A stretch of 36,669 nt of DNA from Methanosphaera sp. (GTDB taxonomy: Archaea > Methanobacteriota > Methanobacteria > Methanobacteriales > Methanobacteriaceae), in contig NZ_JAEELZ010000078.1 of the NCBI RefSeq assembly GCF_016282985.1, positions 1 through 36,669 on the forward strand, in the 5' to 3' direction. Positions 36,102 to 36,669 of this stretch are shown piece by piece. The notes under the pieces were generated by a model. That model did not search any database. It was not told the DNA's origin and saw only the letters and a program-made list of their open reading frames with translations. Both the position numbers and the translations under genes were made by a program. Within the stretch, counting starts at the first letter, position 1, and each line of letters starts with the position of its first letter.

Positions 36102-36669
36102 CTAGTTATATAATATTTCTTTAGCTTTATTGTTATCAAAAGTTGAGTTAAAACCATCCATATAAGCATTTGTGTAGAATTTTATTCTTCGGATTTTATG
36201 GTCATCAAAAAGTATAATTCCCATTATGGTCATCAGATAATTTTTAAGTATTGTTAAATATAATGAAATTTTATTTTTTGAATATTTTCTTCCTAACCAT
36301 ATGAGATTGCGTTGCATATAATAATTTATCCATAATTTGTCATAGGGTCTTCTGTTAACTTTAAATCCTAAAATAGTTTTCTCAAATGTTCCTTTGACAC
36401 TACCTTCTGCATGTTTAATGATACTGCTATTAACTAATTTAATTTTCCCAACAGTTCTTAATCTTATACAATATTCCAAATCATCGGCATGTATGAAAAA
36501 TTCTTTTTTAGGAAAACCTATTTTAGATATTGCCTCTCTTTTGATTAGTAATCCAACAAAAGATGCCATGTCAATATCTGTAGTCTCAGTTAATGTATCT
36601 TCTTTTGTAATGTGTTTCTGAATAGGCAAACCATGAGTAAAATTAAAGAAACCTCTGTGATGATATAAA
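36102..36669 (-). CDS. GT2-type glycosyltransferase, C-terminal part (cut by window edge)
   Basis: An open minus-strand frame runs past the right edge, so the real start is outside. The visible ~188 residues have HHRGFFNFTHGLP, then ASFVGLLIKREAISKIGFPKKEFF, HADDLEYCIRLR and IKHAEGS, the acceptor/catalytic half of galactofuranosyltransferase-like GT2 enzymes (D-D-x-E). A later hydrophobic stretch (KISLYLTILKNYLMTIMGIILF) is membrane-associated. The substrate is unknown; an envelope polysaccharide or glycoprotein sugar is likely. fen1 starts 10 bases after its stop, so both may be on one transcript. Confidence 0.82.
   Translation of the reverse strand, partial: LYHHRGFFNFTHGLPIQKHITKEDTLTETTDIDMASFVGLLIKREAISKIGFPKKEFFIHADDLEYCIRLRTVGKIKLVNSSIIKHAEGSVKGTFEKTILGFKVNRRPYDKLWINYYMQRNLIWLGRKYSKNKISLYLTILKNYLMTIMGIILFDDHKIRRIKFYTNAYMDGFNSTFDNNKAKEILYN

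Overview
The window is AT-rich archaeal chromosome from the order Methanobacteriales. The very low GC and gene set fit Methanosphaera or a close relative; this is an inference, because no rRNA is present. Supporting genes are thiol:fumarate reductase subunit B (tfrB), MraY-like and MurG-like enzymes expected for pseudomurein synthesis, a trpEGCFBAD operon divergent from a TrpY-type ACT regulator, archaeal SepF, Cdc48, Fen1, Pelota, an ArcS-family protein, ferredoxin plus geranylgeranyl reductase, and HypC. Shine-Dalgarno sites are mostly GGTGA or GGAG. Several starts are GTG or TTG. No insertion sequence, CRISPR array, phage or plasmid signal was found, so this looks like core genome.

Layout. 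1-3147: the end of an arylacetate/phenylacetate-CoA ligase and a tandem-ACT protein (+) converge on iorA-iorB (-). 3383-5229: tfrB (+) converges on a YbjQ-family protein (-). 5434-9255: a + strand run of TrmJ-like methyltransferase, Dcd, GlyRS and a TatD-like hydrolase. 9309-12003: minus-strand genes for an SIS-domain sugar isomerase, a DUF1611 P-loop protein and SepF, the last two joined by a one-base TAATG overlap. 12190-16361: + strand sfsA, a SWIM zinc-finger protein, a zinc-ribbon protein, a 54-aa ferredoxin, geranylgeranyl reductase, a short ArcS-type protein, a MIP18-family protein and tRNA-Ile(GAU). 16477-17320 (-): hypC and trpY. 17463-23952 (+): trpEGCFBAD. 24213-25520: an unusual dihydrolipoamide-dehydrogenase-like flavoprotein. 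25720-29402 (-): MurG-like, ferredoxin, MraY-like and Pelota. 29540-35085 (+): an unknown protein, a TyrA with an FDX-ACB-like tail, Cdc48 and S-adenosyl/inosylhomocysteine hydrolase. 35108-36669 (-): fen1 and a glycosyltransferase cut by the window edge.

Aromatic amino acid metabolism recurs: IorAB plus an aryl-CoA ligase and ACT protein, the trp operon with its regulator, and prephenate dehydrogenase. Cell envelope and division form a second theme: MurG-like, MraY-like, SepF, the lipid reductase, a glycosyltransferase and possibly the SIS protein.

The most interesting signals are: (1) a C-terminal domain on prephenate dehydrogenase that carries the signature of the PheRS-beta anticodon-binding (FDX-ACB) domain; (2) two tandem promoters of cdc48, each with the same TTAC-N5-GTAA dyad at the same distance from its TATA box, resembling archaeal heat-shock operators; (3) TRP-box-like dyads between trpY and trpE, and a 14-codon ORF with one Trp codon overlapping the trpE start in an operon almost free of Trp codons; (4) bacterial-like hairpin plus T8 terminators whose stems contain the stop codon, seen at least six times; and (5) translational coupling of sepF to a DUF1611 gene. 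No gap between genes exceeds about 260 bases.
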